Shown here: positions 9,102-17,786 of the stretch, in pieces | Numbering within the stretch: the stretch's first letter is position 1 | Layout of the letters: every line of letters starts with the position of its first letter | Source: Acidisoma sp. L85 | GTDB taxonomy: Bacteria > Pseudomonadota > Alphaproteobacteria > Acetobacterales > Acetobacteraceae | Assembly: GCF_009765865.1 (NCBI RefSeq) | Contig: NZ_LMUQ01000025.1 | Coordinates: 62,001-126,000 of the forward strand | Reading direction: 5' to 3' | Length of the DNA: 64,000 bases | The notes under the pieces: model-generated | The model's database searches: none | What the model was told of the DNA's origin: nothing | Seen by the model: the letters and a program-made list of their open reading frames with translations, nothing else | Program-made: the position numbers and the translations under genes

Positions 9102-10016
9102 TCAGATGCTCAGGAAGTCCGGGACCGACAGGTAGCGTTCGCCGGTGTCGTAGTTGAAGCCGAGGACGCGAGAGCCAGACGGCAGGTCCTTTATCTTGGC
9201 GGCGATGGCGGCCAGCGTGGCACCTGACGAGATGCCGACCAGCAGTCCCTCCTCCCGCGCCGAACGGCGGGCATAGTGCTTGGCGTCATCCGCCGAGACC
9301 TGGATCACGCCATCCAGGAGGCTGGTGTCGAGGTTCGCCGGGATGAAGCCGGCGCCGATGCCCTGAATCGGATGAGGTGCCGGGGCGCCGCCCGAGATGA
9401 CCGGCGACAAAGCGGGCTCGACCGCGAACGCCTTCAGCTCCGGCCAATGCGCCTTCAGCACGCGCGCGCAGCCTGTGAGGTGCCCACCGGTGCCGACGCC
9501 GGTGATGAGCACGTCGAGCCCCTGAGGGAAGTCTGCCAAGATCTCGCGCGCCGTTGTTTGGACATGGATGTCCACGTTGACGGGATTCTCGAATTGCTGA
9601 GGGGTCCAGGCACCGGGGGTTTCCGCGAGCAGTTCCTGGGCACGGGCGATCGCGCCCTTCATGCCCTTCTCCCGCGCGGTCAGATCGACGGTCGCGCCAT
9701 AGGCCTTGGCCAATTGGCGACGCTCGATCGACATGGATTCCGGCATCACCAGGACGAGCTTGTAACCCTTCACCGCGGCGACCATGGCGAGGCCAACGCC
9801 GGTATTGCCCGAAGTCGGCTCGATAATGGTGCCGCCGGGCTGGAGCTGGCCGTTCGCCTCGGCGGCCTCGACCATGGCCAGCGCGATGCGATCCTTGATC
9901 GAGCCGCCTGGATTAGTGCGCTCGGACTTGATCCACACCTCAGAATCGGGAAATAGGCGAGCCACGCGGATATGCGGCGTGCCGCCGATGGTCGCCAGAA
10001 CGCTTGAAGCCCTCAT
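9102..10016 (-). CDS. cysK: Cysteine synthase (O-acetylserine sulfhydrylase)
   Basis: 304-residue PLP enzyme that converts O-acetylserine and sulfide to cysteine. The PLP lysine lies in [11 protein letters not shown] (K about 42), the substrate loop is [12 protein letters not shown], and the phosphate-binding glycine loop is [10 protein letters not shown]. Start at ATG 10016 follows GAGAGAAAG; an upstream in-frame extension is ignored because the family begins just before this point. First gene of the cysK-cysE pair. A short AT-rich dyad upstream (10222-10235) may control it. Confidence 0.95.
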   Translation of the reverse strand: MRASSVLATIGGTPHIRVARLFPDSEVWIKSERTNPGGSIKDRIALAMVEAAEANGQLQPGGTIIEPTSGNTGVGLAMVAAVKGYKLVLVMPESMSIERRQLAKAYGATVDLTAREKGMKGAIARAQELLAETPGAWTPQQFENPVNVDIHVQTTAREILADFPQGLDVLITGVGTGGHLTGCARVLKAHWPELKAFAVEPALSPVISGGAPAPHPIQGIGAGFIPANLDTSLLDGVIQVSADDAKHYARRSAREEGLLVGISSGATLAAIAAKIKDLPSGSRVLGFNYDTGERYLSVPDFLSI

Positions 10017-10221
10017 TGTCTTTCTCTCAGTGCTAAAAGCGTGACAACGCCTAACGTCGCGGCAGAAATTTCCTCGTCTATCGGACCGTAACACACGGTC
10101 GCTCGCCGGTGTATGTCTTCCCGGGAATGCCCCCTTTGCGCTGGAAAGGGTGGGATTAGCGATGGTCGCCCGGCGCTCATTGGGAGAGTTTATGATATGC
10201 GAGTGGCTTTTGTATATGGTC

Positions 10222-10235
10222 ATATTCACTAATAT
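10222..10235. promoter_or_regulatory. AT-rich dyad in the cysK / VRR-NUC divergent spacer
   Basis: The roughly 300-base spacer 10017-10316 holds no gene. It is GC-rich except for an AT-rich block at about 10187-10250, which contains the small perfect dyad ATATT-CACT-AATAT. Being 200 bases upstream of cysK and 80 upstream of the nuclease start, it is the likeliest promoter/operator zone for one or both. No named regulator site is recognised. Confidence 0.3.
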
Positions 10236-10316
10236 AAATAGTCTATCCCTGTGGGCAACTGGCCAATCCTGCACCGCTTCTTGGGGTAAGCCTCGCCGTG
10301 CTAGCCTCGCCGCGTG

Positions 10317-12038
10317 ATGAGCACCGCGCCCACACTGCTGCCGCCCGACTACTATCTCGACCACTTCCATCAGGTGATCGACGGCGTCACGTCTCGTTAC
10401 GGGTTCCTGTTGATCGATGGCGAGAGAGATCATCTCCGGCATGTTATGGGGCTGAGCGTCCCGGCCCGCATGCTTTACGCGCGGCTGGTGAACCGGCGCG
10501 GGCCTTGCTTCCGGGTCGGACGCCTCGCCTACCCCGAGATCGGAGCGCTGGACCGCCCTTTGGCGGAGTTGCTCGGGGCGGGGCTGCTTGTAGCGTGCGT
10601 GGAGGACCTTGCACCGGGTCCGACGGCGGAAGCGCTCAACTGCTTCACGCATGCCGAGCTCAGGGTGAGCCTGAGAGGCCAAGCGTTGCCGCGGCTGGCT
10701 CGCAAGGAAATACTGTTGGCTTGGCTGCACGAATGGGATGGGCGCCCAGCCTGGCTACTACAGTTGCTGACTGGACAGCCAGTCGTTCGGCTGCCGACCG
10801 GCGATCCCTGGCATTTTCTACGGTTTCTCTTCTTCGCTGATCTACGCGATAATCTCTCGGATTTCGTGACGCAGGCGCTTGGCCATGTTGTTCTTGAGCA
10901 GGTCACGCCCGAGCATCTCCGCGCGCATTTTCAAAATCGCCAGGAAGCCGATGACGCCTATCGCATGGCGATGCTCTATGCGGCGTTCCGTCGTCTACGC
11001 GATACCCAATCCGCGTCGGAGACGCTCGGCTGGTGGCATCACCAAAGCGTGGAGCGCGGCGTGCTTACCGCCGGTGTGGCGCTGTTCGACCGGCTGGTCG
11101 ATCGCCTCGGGCGAAGGCTCGAACGGGAGGGAGCGACGGATGACGCGCTTGCGCTCTATGCGACAAGCCCGGTCGCGCCGGCACGCGAGCGGCAGGCCCG
11201 GCTTCTGATCAAGCGTGGCGACCGGGTCGCGGCACGCGCCATAATCGACGCCATGCAGGCGGCGCCATGCCACGCCGAGGAAGACTATACGGGGCGGCAG
11301 TTGCTAATGAGACTGGAGAAGACGTCGCGACGCAGCGAGGCGCGGAGCTACCAGGGAACGAGCCGGTGCGTCGTCATCGACTATCCCGAAGGTGGCGTCG
11401 AAGCGGCGGTTCTGGCGCATTATCGATCCGAGGGCTGGCACGGAACGCATTCCGAGAACTGGCTATGGAAATCGGGTTTCGGGCTTTTGTTGTGGGACAT
11501 CATCTACGATCCATCGGTCGGGACGTTTCATTCGCCATTGCAATTCGCGCCCGGCGATCTTCACGAGCCTTTGTTCTACGAACGGCGGAAGGCCGCGATC
11601 GAGGACCGCCTGCTTCGCTTGGCGGAACCGCGGGCCGCACTCGCATTGATGGAGCGTCACTACCAGGCCAAGCATGGTATCGCCAACCCGTTTGTTTACT
11701 GGCACGACGAGCTGCTTTCCGTTCTTGAGATCATGGTCCATCGGCTGCCGACCGAGGGACTCGCCGCCGCACTCAGGCATTTGGCGCAGGATGTCGGGCG
11801 CCGCTCACGCGGCCTGCCCGACTTGTTCCTCTGGACGGATCAGACCTATCGCTTCATCGAGATCAAGTCGGCGAACGACCAGCTCTCCGCGCATCAATAT
11901 CAATGGCTGCAATTCCTCGAAGAGACCGGGATCCATGTTTCGCTTGAAAGGATCGAGCGGCCGGGTTTCGCGCGCACTCGGAAGGGCGACAAGAGCCGCC
12001 CGACGCACACCGGGACCGACGAGGCGCGTTCAGCCTAG
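10317..12038 (+). CDS. FAN1-like structure-specific nuclease with VRR-NUC domain
   Basis: 573 residues. The C-terminal VRR-NUC (PD-D/ExK) domain is clear: GLPDLFLW (D about 502), then [19 protein letters not shown] (E515, K517), plus an upstream acidic position probably in [10 protein letters not shown]. The long N-terminal part resembles the wing/TPR-like region of FAN1 ([28 protein letters not shown]). FAN1 enzymes cut 5' flaps and help repair interstrand crosslinks; bacterial copies are known. A GTG at 10314 precedes the ATG, neither with a strong ribosome site. Its stop codon overlaps that of the facing DUF302 gene by three bases. Confidence 0.85.
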   Translation: MSTAPTLLPPDYYLDHFHQVIDGVTSRYGFLLIDGERDHLRHVMGLSVPARMLYARLVNRRGPCFRVGRLAYPEIGALDRPLAELLGAGLLVACVEDLAPGPTAEALNCFTHAELRVSLRGQALPRLARKEILLAWLHEWDGRPAWLLQLLTGQPVVRLPTGDPWHFLRFLFFADLRDNLSDFVTQALGHVVLEQVTPEHLRAHFQNRQEADDAYRMAMLYAAFRRLRDTQSASETLGWWHHQSVERGVLTAGVALFDRLVDRLGRRLEREGATDDALALYATSPVAPARERQARLLIKRGDRVAARAIIDAMQAAPCHAEEDYTGRQLLMRLEKTSRRSEARSYQGTSRCVVIDYPEGGVEAAVLAHYRSEGWHGTHSENWLWKSGFGLLLWDIIYDPSVGTFHSPLQFAPGDLHEPLFYERRKAAIEDRLLRLAEPRAALALMERHYQAKHGIANPFVYWHDELLSVLEIMVHRLPTEGLAAALRHLAQDVGRRSRGLPDLFLWTDQTYRFIEIKSANDQLSAHQYQWLQFLEETGIHVSLERIERPGFARTRKGDKSRPTHTGTDEARSA

Positions 12039-12433
12039 GTTGCAGCCTCTTCGGCGACCGCCGCCAACATTGTCGTCATGCCGCCCAGGACTTGCCAAAC
12101 GCCGGGCAGATCTCCATGCCGCGCTGCAAGCCATTCCGGGTCATCATAGGCGAGCCAGGTTTGGGATGCCTCATCCTCCCAGACCAGGGCTTTGAGTGGC
12201 AGATCGATCCCCATCGTTTGTGCCGTTTGCATGAGGGGCGTTCCCGCCTTCGCGTTGCCGAAAATGAGCAGTTCGGTCGGCCGCAGCGTCAAGCCCACCT
12301 CCGCAGCGGCTTCGGCATGGTCGATACGCGCCAGAACGGTCACGCCCCGGGCGGTCACCGCAGCGGCGAGACGGTCCATCGTCTCCTTTGGACCGTGGCT
12401 GCTTGCACATGTCGTCAAGCCTTCGATCTTCAT
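12035..12433 (-). CDS. DUF302 family protein
   Basis: 132 residues, beginning MKIEGLTTCASSHGPKETM and containing the core ARIDHAEAAAEVGLTLRPTEL, FGNAKAGTPLM and DLPLKALVWEDE, which are the conserved stretches of DUF302. Function of the family is unknown; it is small, soluble and common in proteobacteria. Start at 12433 is set by GGAGAGG upstream; a longer frame to 12496 is less likely. It converges on the VRR-NUC gene with overlapping stop codons (TAG on both strands, 12035-12038). Confidence 0.82.
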   Translation of the reverse strand: MKIEGLTTCASSHGPKETMDRLAAAVTARGVTVLARIDHAEAAAEVGLTLRPTELLIFGNAKAGTPLMQTAQTMGIDLPLKALVWEDEASQTWLAYDDPEWLAARHGDLPGVWQVLGGMTTMLAAVAEEAAT

Positions 12434-12528
12434 GGCGATAACCTCTCCCCACAGGCCTAAGATGAGATTTGACGCCGGATACCGATTTGAACGCAAGATC
12501 TACGGCGCGCGCGCGATGGCTGTTCGGG

Positions 12529-13203
12529 CTATTCGTTGGAAGTTCGCGCTGGCGGATAGTATTGCGGCGCCTCCCTGCGGTCGGCCATGCCGTAGTCACG
12601 GATAATGCGGACCTGGCGATGACGCAGCCTGCCGGTGTCCGCGACATGTGGCCTCCAACGATCGGCGGCATCAGCATTCCGCCACGAGGCGAGAAGCAGC
12701 GCCTTTCCCGGAATGTAGATGCTGTCGAAAAGCTCATGGTCCAACAGTTCCGCGGAGCCAGAGTCGCGCGCACCTAGCTCAACGGAAGGGTCGGCATCTG
12801 TGGGGTTTCCGACCGCCATCGGCATCAATTCACTGATGGTCATCCTCTTGGCCTCGCCAACCTCCGTCACATCGAATCTTTGCTCTCGCAAGCTATGACC
12901 CTGCGGAATGTTGGTGTCGGCGACGATCTCGCCGACGAGAAGATGATAATCCTCGAATACCTCGAAACGACCTTTTTCCTGAACCCCGTGATGGACTGCC
13001 AGCGTGCGCCAACGGATGACCGCCTTCTCGTCTCGCCAGGTTGAGAGCGACAGGAGCCTGCCCTTTCTGCGCCGACTCTCAAACCGTTCATTGTCAATAA
13101 AGCCGTCGATCTTCTCGAGTTCGGGCTTCAGGAACCTGGCAAGCTCAAGGTATTCGTCGAACCGTTCGGCTTTGGGTTGGACTTCAAAGATGACAGCGAA
13201 CAT
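12529..13203 (-). CDS. Antibiotic-biosynthesis-monooxygenase (ABM) domain protein
   Basis: 224 residues. The first about 95 residues fit the dimeric alpha/beta-barrel ABM fold: MFAVIFEVQPKAERFDEYLELA, ERFESRRRKGRLLSLSTWRDEKAVIRWR, with the characteristic WRDEKA segment. The second half repeats a weaker version (ALLLASWRNADAADRWRP), suggesting internal duplication. ABM proteins oxidise or isomerise aromatic compounds or simply bind them. Last gene of the minus-strand run that starts at 17660, 17 bases after the hydrolase, so probably part of the same catabolic operon. Confidence 0.72.
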   Translation of the reverse strand: MFAVIFEVQPKAERFDEYLELARFLKPELEKIDGFIDNERFESRRRKGRLLSLSTWRDEKAVIRWRTLAVHHGVQEKGRFEVFEDYHLLVGEIVADTNIPQGHSLREQRFDVTEVGEAKRMTISELMPMAVGNPTDADPSVELGARDSGSAELLDHELFDSIYIPGKALLLASWRNADAADRWRPHVADTGRLRHRQVRIIRDYGMADRREAPQYYPPARTSNE

Positions 13204-13220
13204 CGTGCTCCTCCTTCGCC

Positions 13221-14216
13221 TCAGGCGTCGTTTGTGCGATCAGGTGAGTCGTCACCGCACAGGAAAGTCTGCGTCTCGCGATAAAGCGCGCGGCGATTTT
13301 CCTCGAGGTGCATGAGATGTGTGGCGCGTCCGATCTTGATGTCGCGCCGGATCCGCGATGCTCGCAAAGCAGACATTAGCCAAGCCGCATCCTTATCCGT
13401 GCAGAGGCTGTCCCATTCGCCGCGAATAATCGCGACGGGCGCCTGAATAGAGGCCGGGTCGTAGGCGAGTTCGCCGCCCCATGCGTCGAAAATGTCCTGG
13501 AATGCGCCGCTGGGTGTCTTCACCGCCGCGGGATCGCGCTCGCGGCTTTCGGGATCGACTTTGAGATAGGCCTCACCCCATTCCTCGAAATGCCGCTTGA
13601 GGAGAACGGGTGGCTCGCCATCGGGAACGTCCGCGACGAACCGGTTCCACTGGTCCGCCAGGGAAATCAGCCGCCAGCCGGGTAGGCGGACGGGATCATC
13701 ACCGCGCTCGCGCTGGGCGATCGCACCGAAGAAGACTAGGCGGTCGATCAATTCAGGGCAGCGGCTGGCAAGGCGGCCGGCAACGATGCTGCCCCAAGAA
13801 TGCGCAACGATCGACAGACCTGGAACGCCGTGATGGGCGCAGATGAAGCGAATCGCGGCTTCGAGTTGGAAGCTGGCGTCCTCGGCCCGGCCGAGCGGCG
13901 CGTGATTTTCAGCCGCCTCTACCATTTCCGGACAGGGGTCCGAGAGGTTACCGAAACCGTGAAAATCGAGGCCCCAAACATGAAAGCCGGCGTCGCCTAA
14001 CTCGTCTCGCCAGGAGCGCCCATCGAAGCGATGCGCGATCGAAACCGCCGAGGGAAAAGTGCCGCCATGGACATAGAGCACGACGCGGCGGTTCGGTGTC
14101 GTGCTCTGGGCCGGCGGCAGATAGCGCAGGAAGAGCGAAAGCGCAGCATGAGGGCTCGGAACGATGAAGTGCTCTTCGCGCAGGTCTAGCTTCGGCGCTG
14201 TGGGCTTGATCGGCAT
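13221..14216 (-). CDS. Alpha/beta hydrolase
   Basis: 331 residues. Oxyanion region VLYVHGGTFPS near residue 50, nucleophile elbow VAHSWGS (Ser about 139), acid EWDSLC and catalytic His in ATHLMHLE near the C terminus. No signal peptide, so cytoplasmic. Start at 14216 has GGAG upstream; a frame from 14282 is possible but lacks support. Sitting beside RidA and a flavin monooxygenase, it may hydrolyse a ring-cleavage or amide intermediate; the substrate is not evident. Confidence 0.85.
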   Translation of the reverse strand: MPIKPTAPKLDLREEHFIVPSPHAALSLFLRYLPPAQSTTPNRRVVLYVHGGTFPSAVSIAHRFDGRSWRDELGDAGFHVWGLDFHGFGNLSDPCPEMVEAAENHAPLGRAEDASFQLEAAIRFICAHHGVPGLSIVAHSWGSIVAGRLASRCPELIDRLVFFGAIAQRERGDDPVRLPGWRLISLADQWNRFVADVPDGEPPVLLKRHFEEWGEAYLKVDPESRERDPAAVKTPSGAFQDIFDAWGGELAYDPASIQAPVAIIRGEWDSLCTDKDAAWLMSALRASRIRRDIKIGRATHLMHLEENRRALYRETQTFLCGDDSPDRTNDA

Positions 14217-14387
14217 GTCTAAATCTCCAGCCTGAACGCGACCGTTATCTTGGGGGCGTCCCGGATGGATGTCGCGCTCCATTACTTCGGGTAAAGCCGA
14301 AGTATGGGTTGACGATGGGTCGCGTATTCCGCGCCCATCTGACGAATGACGCGACAGGCTCGGGCGCGGGCCATGTCTCGGAGGCTC

Positions 14388-14801
14388 TCAGCCCTGCGGA
14401 ATGACCGCGATCACGTCGATTTCGACAAGCCATTCGGGTCGGGCCAAAGCAACCACCACAAGCCCCGTGAACACCGGGTAGACGCCCTTCAACCAGCGGC
14501 CGAGCACGCCGTAGACCGCCTCGCGATGGCGGATATCGGTGAGATAGATCGTCACCTTGCAGATGTGGCCGAGCTCGGAGCCTGCTTCACGCAAAAGCAG
14601 ATCGACATTGGCCATCGCCTTTTCCGCCTGGCCCGCGGCGTCACCGATTGCGACGCTCTCCCGGGTGTCGAGGTCCTGAGCGACCTGGCCGCGCAAATAG
14701 ACAGTGCCATTCGCGACTACCGCCTGGCAGAGATCATTGTCGAGCTTCTGCTCGGGGTAGGTCTCCCGCGTGTTGAACTTGCGGAGGCGCTGATGGGGCA
14801 T
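14388..14801 (-). CDS. RidA/YjgF family protein (enamine/imine deaminase type)
   Basis: 137 residues. The family core is visible: NDLCQAVVANGTVYLRGQVAQD, GDAAGQAEKAMANVDLLLREAGS, VTIYLTDI and WLVEIDVIAVIP, including the Arg in GQV..R region and the C-terminal Glu-Ile-Asp. RidA-type proteins hydrolyse reactive enamines and imines, or act as 2-aminomuconate deaminases in aromatic pathways. It follows the HpaB-like gene by 15 bases. In this setting I infer a pathway role (deaminating a nitrogenous intermediate) rather than general housekeeping. Confidence 0.88.
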   Translation of the reverse strand: MPHQRLRKFNTRETYPEQKLDNDLCQAVVANGTVYLRGQVAQDLDTRESVAIGDAAGQAEKAMANVDLLLREAGSELGHICKVTIYLTDIRHREAVYGVLGRWLKGVYPVFTGLVVVALARPEWLVEIDVIAVIPQG

Positions 14802-14816
14802 TGTGTGGTCCCTCCC

Positions 14817-16292
14817 CTACTCGGCCGCCTTCATGAGCGGAGCCTTGCCGGTGACCCGTTCGTTGAGGCCAGCCGATTTGCGCACAAAGTCCAGCGGTTC
14901 GTCCCAATTGAAGTTGCGATAGACCGCCGCGAGATGCGCGAAGGGTGGCGATTGCGCGAAAAGCTGGAAGGTCAGCCGGTGCCCGGCATAATCCGAATTC
15001 AGCAAATCACGCGCGAAGGCGAGGAGCTTGCGGCGGTCCTCGGCCTCCCAATTCTCGTTGATCGAATAGAATTTCTTGAGCCACGGGGCGGTTTCGGGAT
15101 CGCGGAAGGCAGCGACATCGGGGGTGACGCAGATCTGGCCGCCACAAAGCTCGCGGGCGATGTGCATCATCTCATGCAGTTGCGAACAGGCGAAGACCCG
15201 GCCGGTCATGAGCAGCGACTGGTTCGGCATGAGCAGGCCGCCGGGGCTTTCCTGCGCGGTCACGATCGCCGCCGTCAAATGCGCGTTAATGCCTTCCCGG
15301 TAGCAAGCAAGCTGCGCCAGCTTCTCCTGCACCGCCTGCTGCTTGTCGAGGCCGGTTTGCCGCGCGTTGAACAGCGCCGCGCCGATCAGCATATCGGCGA
15401 GTTTGAGGTTACGCTGCACGAAAGCAAAGGCGCTGTAGCGGTGCAAGGTCGCGCGGATAAAGGTTGCCGCTTTGGTGTGCCGATAGAAGAGCACGTTCTC
15501 CCAGGGAATGAGAACGTCATCGAAGATCACCAGACACTCGACCTCGTCGAAGCGGTTGGAGAGCGGATAGTCCTCGATCGGCGCGCGGCCGGCGAAGCCA
15601 GTGCGACAGATGAATTTGAGATTGGGCGAGCCGAAGTCGCAGATGAAGCCGACCGCGTAGTCCGACAGCTCGGCATCGCCCCAATTCGCGATGGTCGGCT
15701 TCGTGAAAGCCTGATTGGCGTAGGCCGCTGCGGTCTCGTATTTGGCGCCGCGCACGACGATTCCGGCATCCGTCTCCTTCACGACATGCAAGAGCATATC
15801 GGGATCCTGGTCCTGCGGACGTTTGGAGCGATCGCCTTTGGGATCGGTATTGGCCGAGACGTGGAACGGATCCGTCAGAATGGCCTTCTCGACATGGTTG
15901 CGGATATTCGCCGAGAAACGCGGATCGACCTGGTTGAGGATGTCCTGCCCGTCGAACAGCGACCACATCTCGCCAATCGTCTCGTCGCCCACACGCGTGA
16001 CGATGCCGCCGATTTCGTTGAGGACGTGATCGGTCGCCACGCGTTTCGCCTGCCAGTCGGCCTGGGTCCGGGGCAGCTTGAGCGGGATCGAGGAGGGCTC
16101 GCCGCTCTCGGAACGGTAAGTCAGGATGTCGGCATGCGCGGGGTCATGCTGCATGTCGTAGAGGCGCGCGCGGATGTCCACGATCGGCTTGAGCATGGGA
16201 TGAACCGTGACGTCGGGGATCCGCTCGCCATTCATCCAGACCTGGCGACCGTCGCGGAGAGAGTCCCTGTATTGCTGGCCGGTCCGTAGCAT
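14817..16292 (-). CDS. FADH2-dependent monooxygenase, 4-hydroxyphenylacetate 3-hydroxylase (HpaB) family
   Basis: 491 residues, oxygenase component of a two-component flavin monooxygenase. Begins MLRTGQQYRDSLRDGRQVWM, the family hallmark, and contains the flavin/substrate region ADILTYRSESGEPSSIPLK, RPQDQDPDMLLHVVKETDAGIVVRG (loop over the active site), and ECLVIFDDVLIPWENVLFYR. The acyl-CoA-dehydrogenase-like fold is expected to ortho-hydroxylate an aromatic or heteroaromatic ring using reduced FAD from the adjacent reductase. Members hydroxylate 4-hydroxyphenylacetate, chlorophenols, nitrophenols and pyrrole carboxylates, so the true substrate is open. Confidence 0.9.
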   Translation of the reverse strand: MLRTGQQYRDSLRDGRQVWMNGERIPDVTVHPMLKPIVDIRARLYDMQHDPAHADILTYRSESGEPSSIPLKLPRTQADWQAKRVATDHVLNEIGGIVTRVGDETIGEMWSLFDGQDILNQVDPRFSANIRNHVEKAILTDPFHVSANTDPKGDRSKRPQDQDPDMLLHVVKETDAGIVVRGAKYETAAAYANQAFTKPTIANWGDAELSDYAVGFICDFGSPNLKFICRTGFAGRAPIEDYPLSNRFDEVECLVIFDDVLIPWENVLFYRHTKAATFIRATLHRYSAFAFVQRNLKLADMLIGAALFNARQTGLDKQQAVQEKLAQLACYREGINAHLTAAIVTAQESPGGLLMPNQSLLMTGRVFACSQLHEMMHIARELCGGQICVTPDVAAFRDPETAPWLKKFYSINENWEAEDRRKLLAFARDLLNSDYAGHRLTFQLFAQSPPFAHLAAVYRNFNWDEPLDFVRKSAGLNERVTGKAPLMKAAE

Positions 16293-16319
16293 TGGCTCTG
16301 ATTTCCAATCCTGCTCGCG

Positions 16320-16859
16320 TCACATGGAAGGCGATAGAGCCTGGGCAAGCGCATAGGCCTGCCCAGCATAAACCAAAGGTGAGGCGCTTCCCGCAACCGC
16401 ATCCTGCACCTTGCCGATGAGCACGGTGTGGCTGCCGGCGTCGAGAACGTGTTCCACGACGCAATGAAATGAGGCGGCGGCACCGGCGAGGTGCAAGGAG
16501 CCTTCCCCCGCTTCCACCCAATCCGCACAGGCGAAGTCGAAGGGCTTATGACGAGACGAGCGTCCGGCGAAAACATCGGCGACGTGGGATTGCTTGGAGG
16601 ACAGCAGGTTCATCGTGAAGATTCCATGGGCCCTCACGGCATCCGCCACCGGGCTGCGCCGGTTGATGCAGGCGAGAACCATGGGCGGATCGGCGGAGAC
16701 GGAGGCGACAGCACTCACGGTAACCGCCCAGCGGCCCATGTCGCCGGAGGTGGTGATGACCGACACCCCGGTCGCCGCCCCACGCATCGCCCTTATGAAC
16801 CTTTGGCGCGCTTGGTCTCCGTCCAACTCCTGTGATCGCATGGTACGTCGATCGGACAT
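16320..16859 (-). CDS. Flavin reductase, HpaC-like partner of the monooxygenase
   Basis: About 179 residues. The flavin-reductase-like split-barrel pattern is seen in FIRAMRGAATGVSVITTSG, AVTVSAVASVSADPPMVLACINRRS and HGIFTMNLLSSKQ, ending with LVYAGQAYALA, the usual end of HpaC/RutF reductases. It supplies reduced flavin to the HpaB-type oxygenase 27 bases downstream. The start is uncertain: ATG 16859 has only AAAGG upstream; ATGs at 16892 and 16919 are alternatives that add residues not typical of the family. Confidence 0.86.
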   Translation of the reverse strand: MSDRRTMRSQELDGDQARQRFIRAMRGAATGVSVITTSGDMGRWAVTVSAVASVSADPPMVLACINRRSPVADAVRAHGIFTMNLLSSKQSHVADVFAGRSSRHKPFDFACADWVEAGEGSLHLAGAAASFHCVVEHVLDAGSHTVLIGKVQDAVAGSASPLVYAGQAYALAQALSPSM

Positions 16860-16988
16860 GGCGGCATCGGCCTTTAGGAGTTCCTGAAGCATGGGTGACC
16901 ATGGCAGCCGCGGCTGCATTCGTTAAACATATACTTTGTCATCTTTGGTTCAGTAATTCCGATGCAAGAGAGCAGAGTGGTCCCGCGT

Positions 16989-17660
16989 CTACTCGTCCCC
17001 CGGCACCCCGTAGGAGGGCGCAGCTGAAGGATCCAGCGCGCGGGTAACGTAAGCCTCCATCTGCGGCTTCCAGACGTCCCAAAGCGATGCCAGTTCCGTG
17101 ATCGGAGCCTCGTGCCAATCGACGCGGAGGTCGGCGATCGGCCAGGCGACCTCGCCGGCGATGAGCAGGCCGGCCGAACGGATCGGGCCGGCCTCGCCGC
17201 CCGCCGCAAGACCGGCTCGCATCGCGGCGATCACGCGGTCACCCAGATCACCAGGCGTCGTCTCAAAGGCCGCAACGATGCCTTGCGGCACGCCGGGATC
17301 GGCGAGCAGGTTGCCGGCGGAGACCACGTCTTGCCCCCGCGCCTCGGCATGGACGCCGAGAACGTGTTCGCCGGAGAAAACGGCGGTCTCGCCGTTCCGG
17401 TCGATCAGGGTGAGCTGGCGGTATTCGGGGTGGGGCGCCCCGCGTCGCAAAGCCTCGCAGGCCGGTCCCGCCGCGACCCCGAGCGCCAGCAGGTCGAGGC
17501 CGCGCGGCCCGAGCCGCGGATCCGTGATGTTCTGGGTCGTCACCGCCCCCACGTCCGCGCGCAGATGCGCGCAACGGGCGGCGACCGCCGGGGAGGATGA
17601 GGCTACGGCTACGGCAAAGCGGCCGGTGGCGGCACAACGAGCGGCGATCGAGAAGGTCAT
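16989..17660 (-). CDS. DUF1028 family protein (Ntn-hydrolase-like)
   Basis: 223 residues beginning MTFSIAARCAATGRFAVAVASSSPAVAARCAH, with GAVTTQNITDPRLGPRGLDLL and SAGNLLADPGVPQGIVAAFE, the conserved blocks of DUF1028. This family has an Ntn-hydrolase-like fold and is often found near amide- or nitrogen-compound catabolism genes; activity is not established. It is the first gene of the monooxygenase operon, divergent from the LysR gene 126 bases away, so the shared spacer should carry the control sites. Confidence 0.82.
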   Translation of the reverse strand: MTFSIAARCAATGRFAVAVASSSPAVAARCAHLRADVGAVTTQNITDPRLGPRGLDLLALGVAAGPACEALRRGAPHPEYRQLTLIDRNGETAVFSGEHVLGVHAEARGQDVVSAGNLLADPGVPQGIVAAFETTPGDLGDRVIAAMRAGLAAGGEAGPIRSAGLLIAGEVAWPIADLRVDWHEAPITELASLWDVWKPQMEAYVTRALDPSAAPSYGVPGDE

Positions 17661-17679
17661 CGGCTTTCCTCTGCCCTAA

Positions 17680-17714
17680 GTCCGGACAGCGGAGCAGGTC
17701 CCGCCGTCCGGAAC
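17680..17714. promoter_or_regulatory. Candidate LysR-type control site between DUF1028 and lysR genes
   Basis: The divergent spacer 17661-17786 contains the perfect palindrome GTCCGGAC (17680-17687) and a second GTCCGGA (17706-17712), 26 bases apart. Paired half-sites in a divergent lysR/operon spacer are where LysR regulators bind, but a T-N11-A motif was not clearly made out. Low confidence. Confidence 0.28.
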
Positions 17715-17786
17715 AAGATCGCGCGCCCTGCCACCGAGGGTTATCCTACCCGGAACTTCGGCAATGACGATTGAGTGGGAGACGCC

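Noticed and set aside
14346-16289. 647-codon plus-strand open frame opposite the HpaB-type gene
   Set aside because: It is exactly antisense to a strongly conserved enzyme; long antisense frames arise from high third-position GC. It has no recognisable motif.
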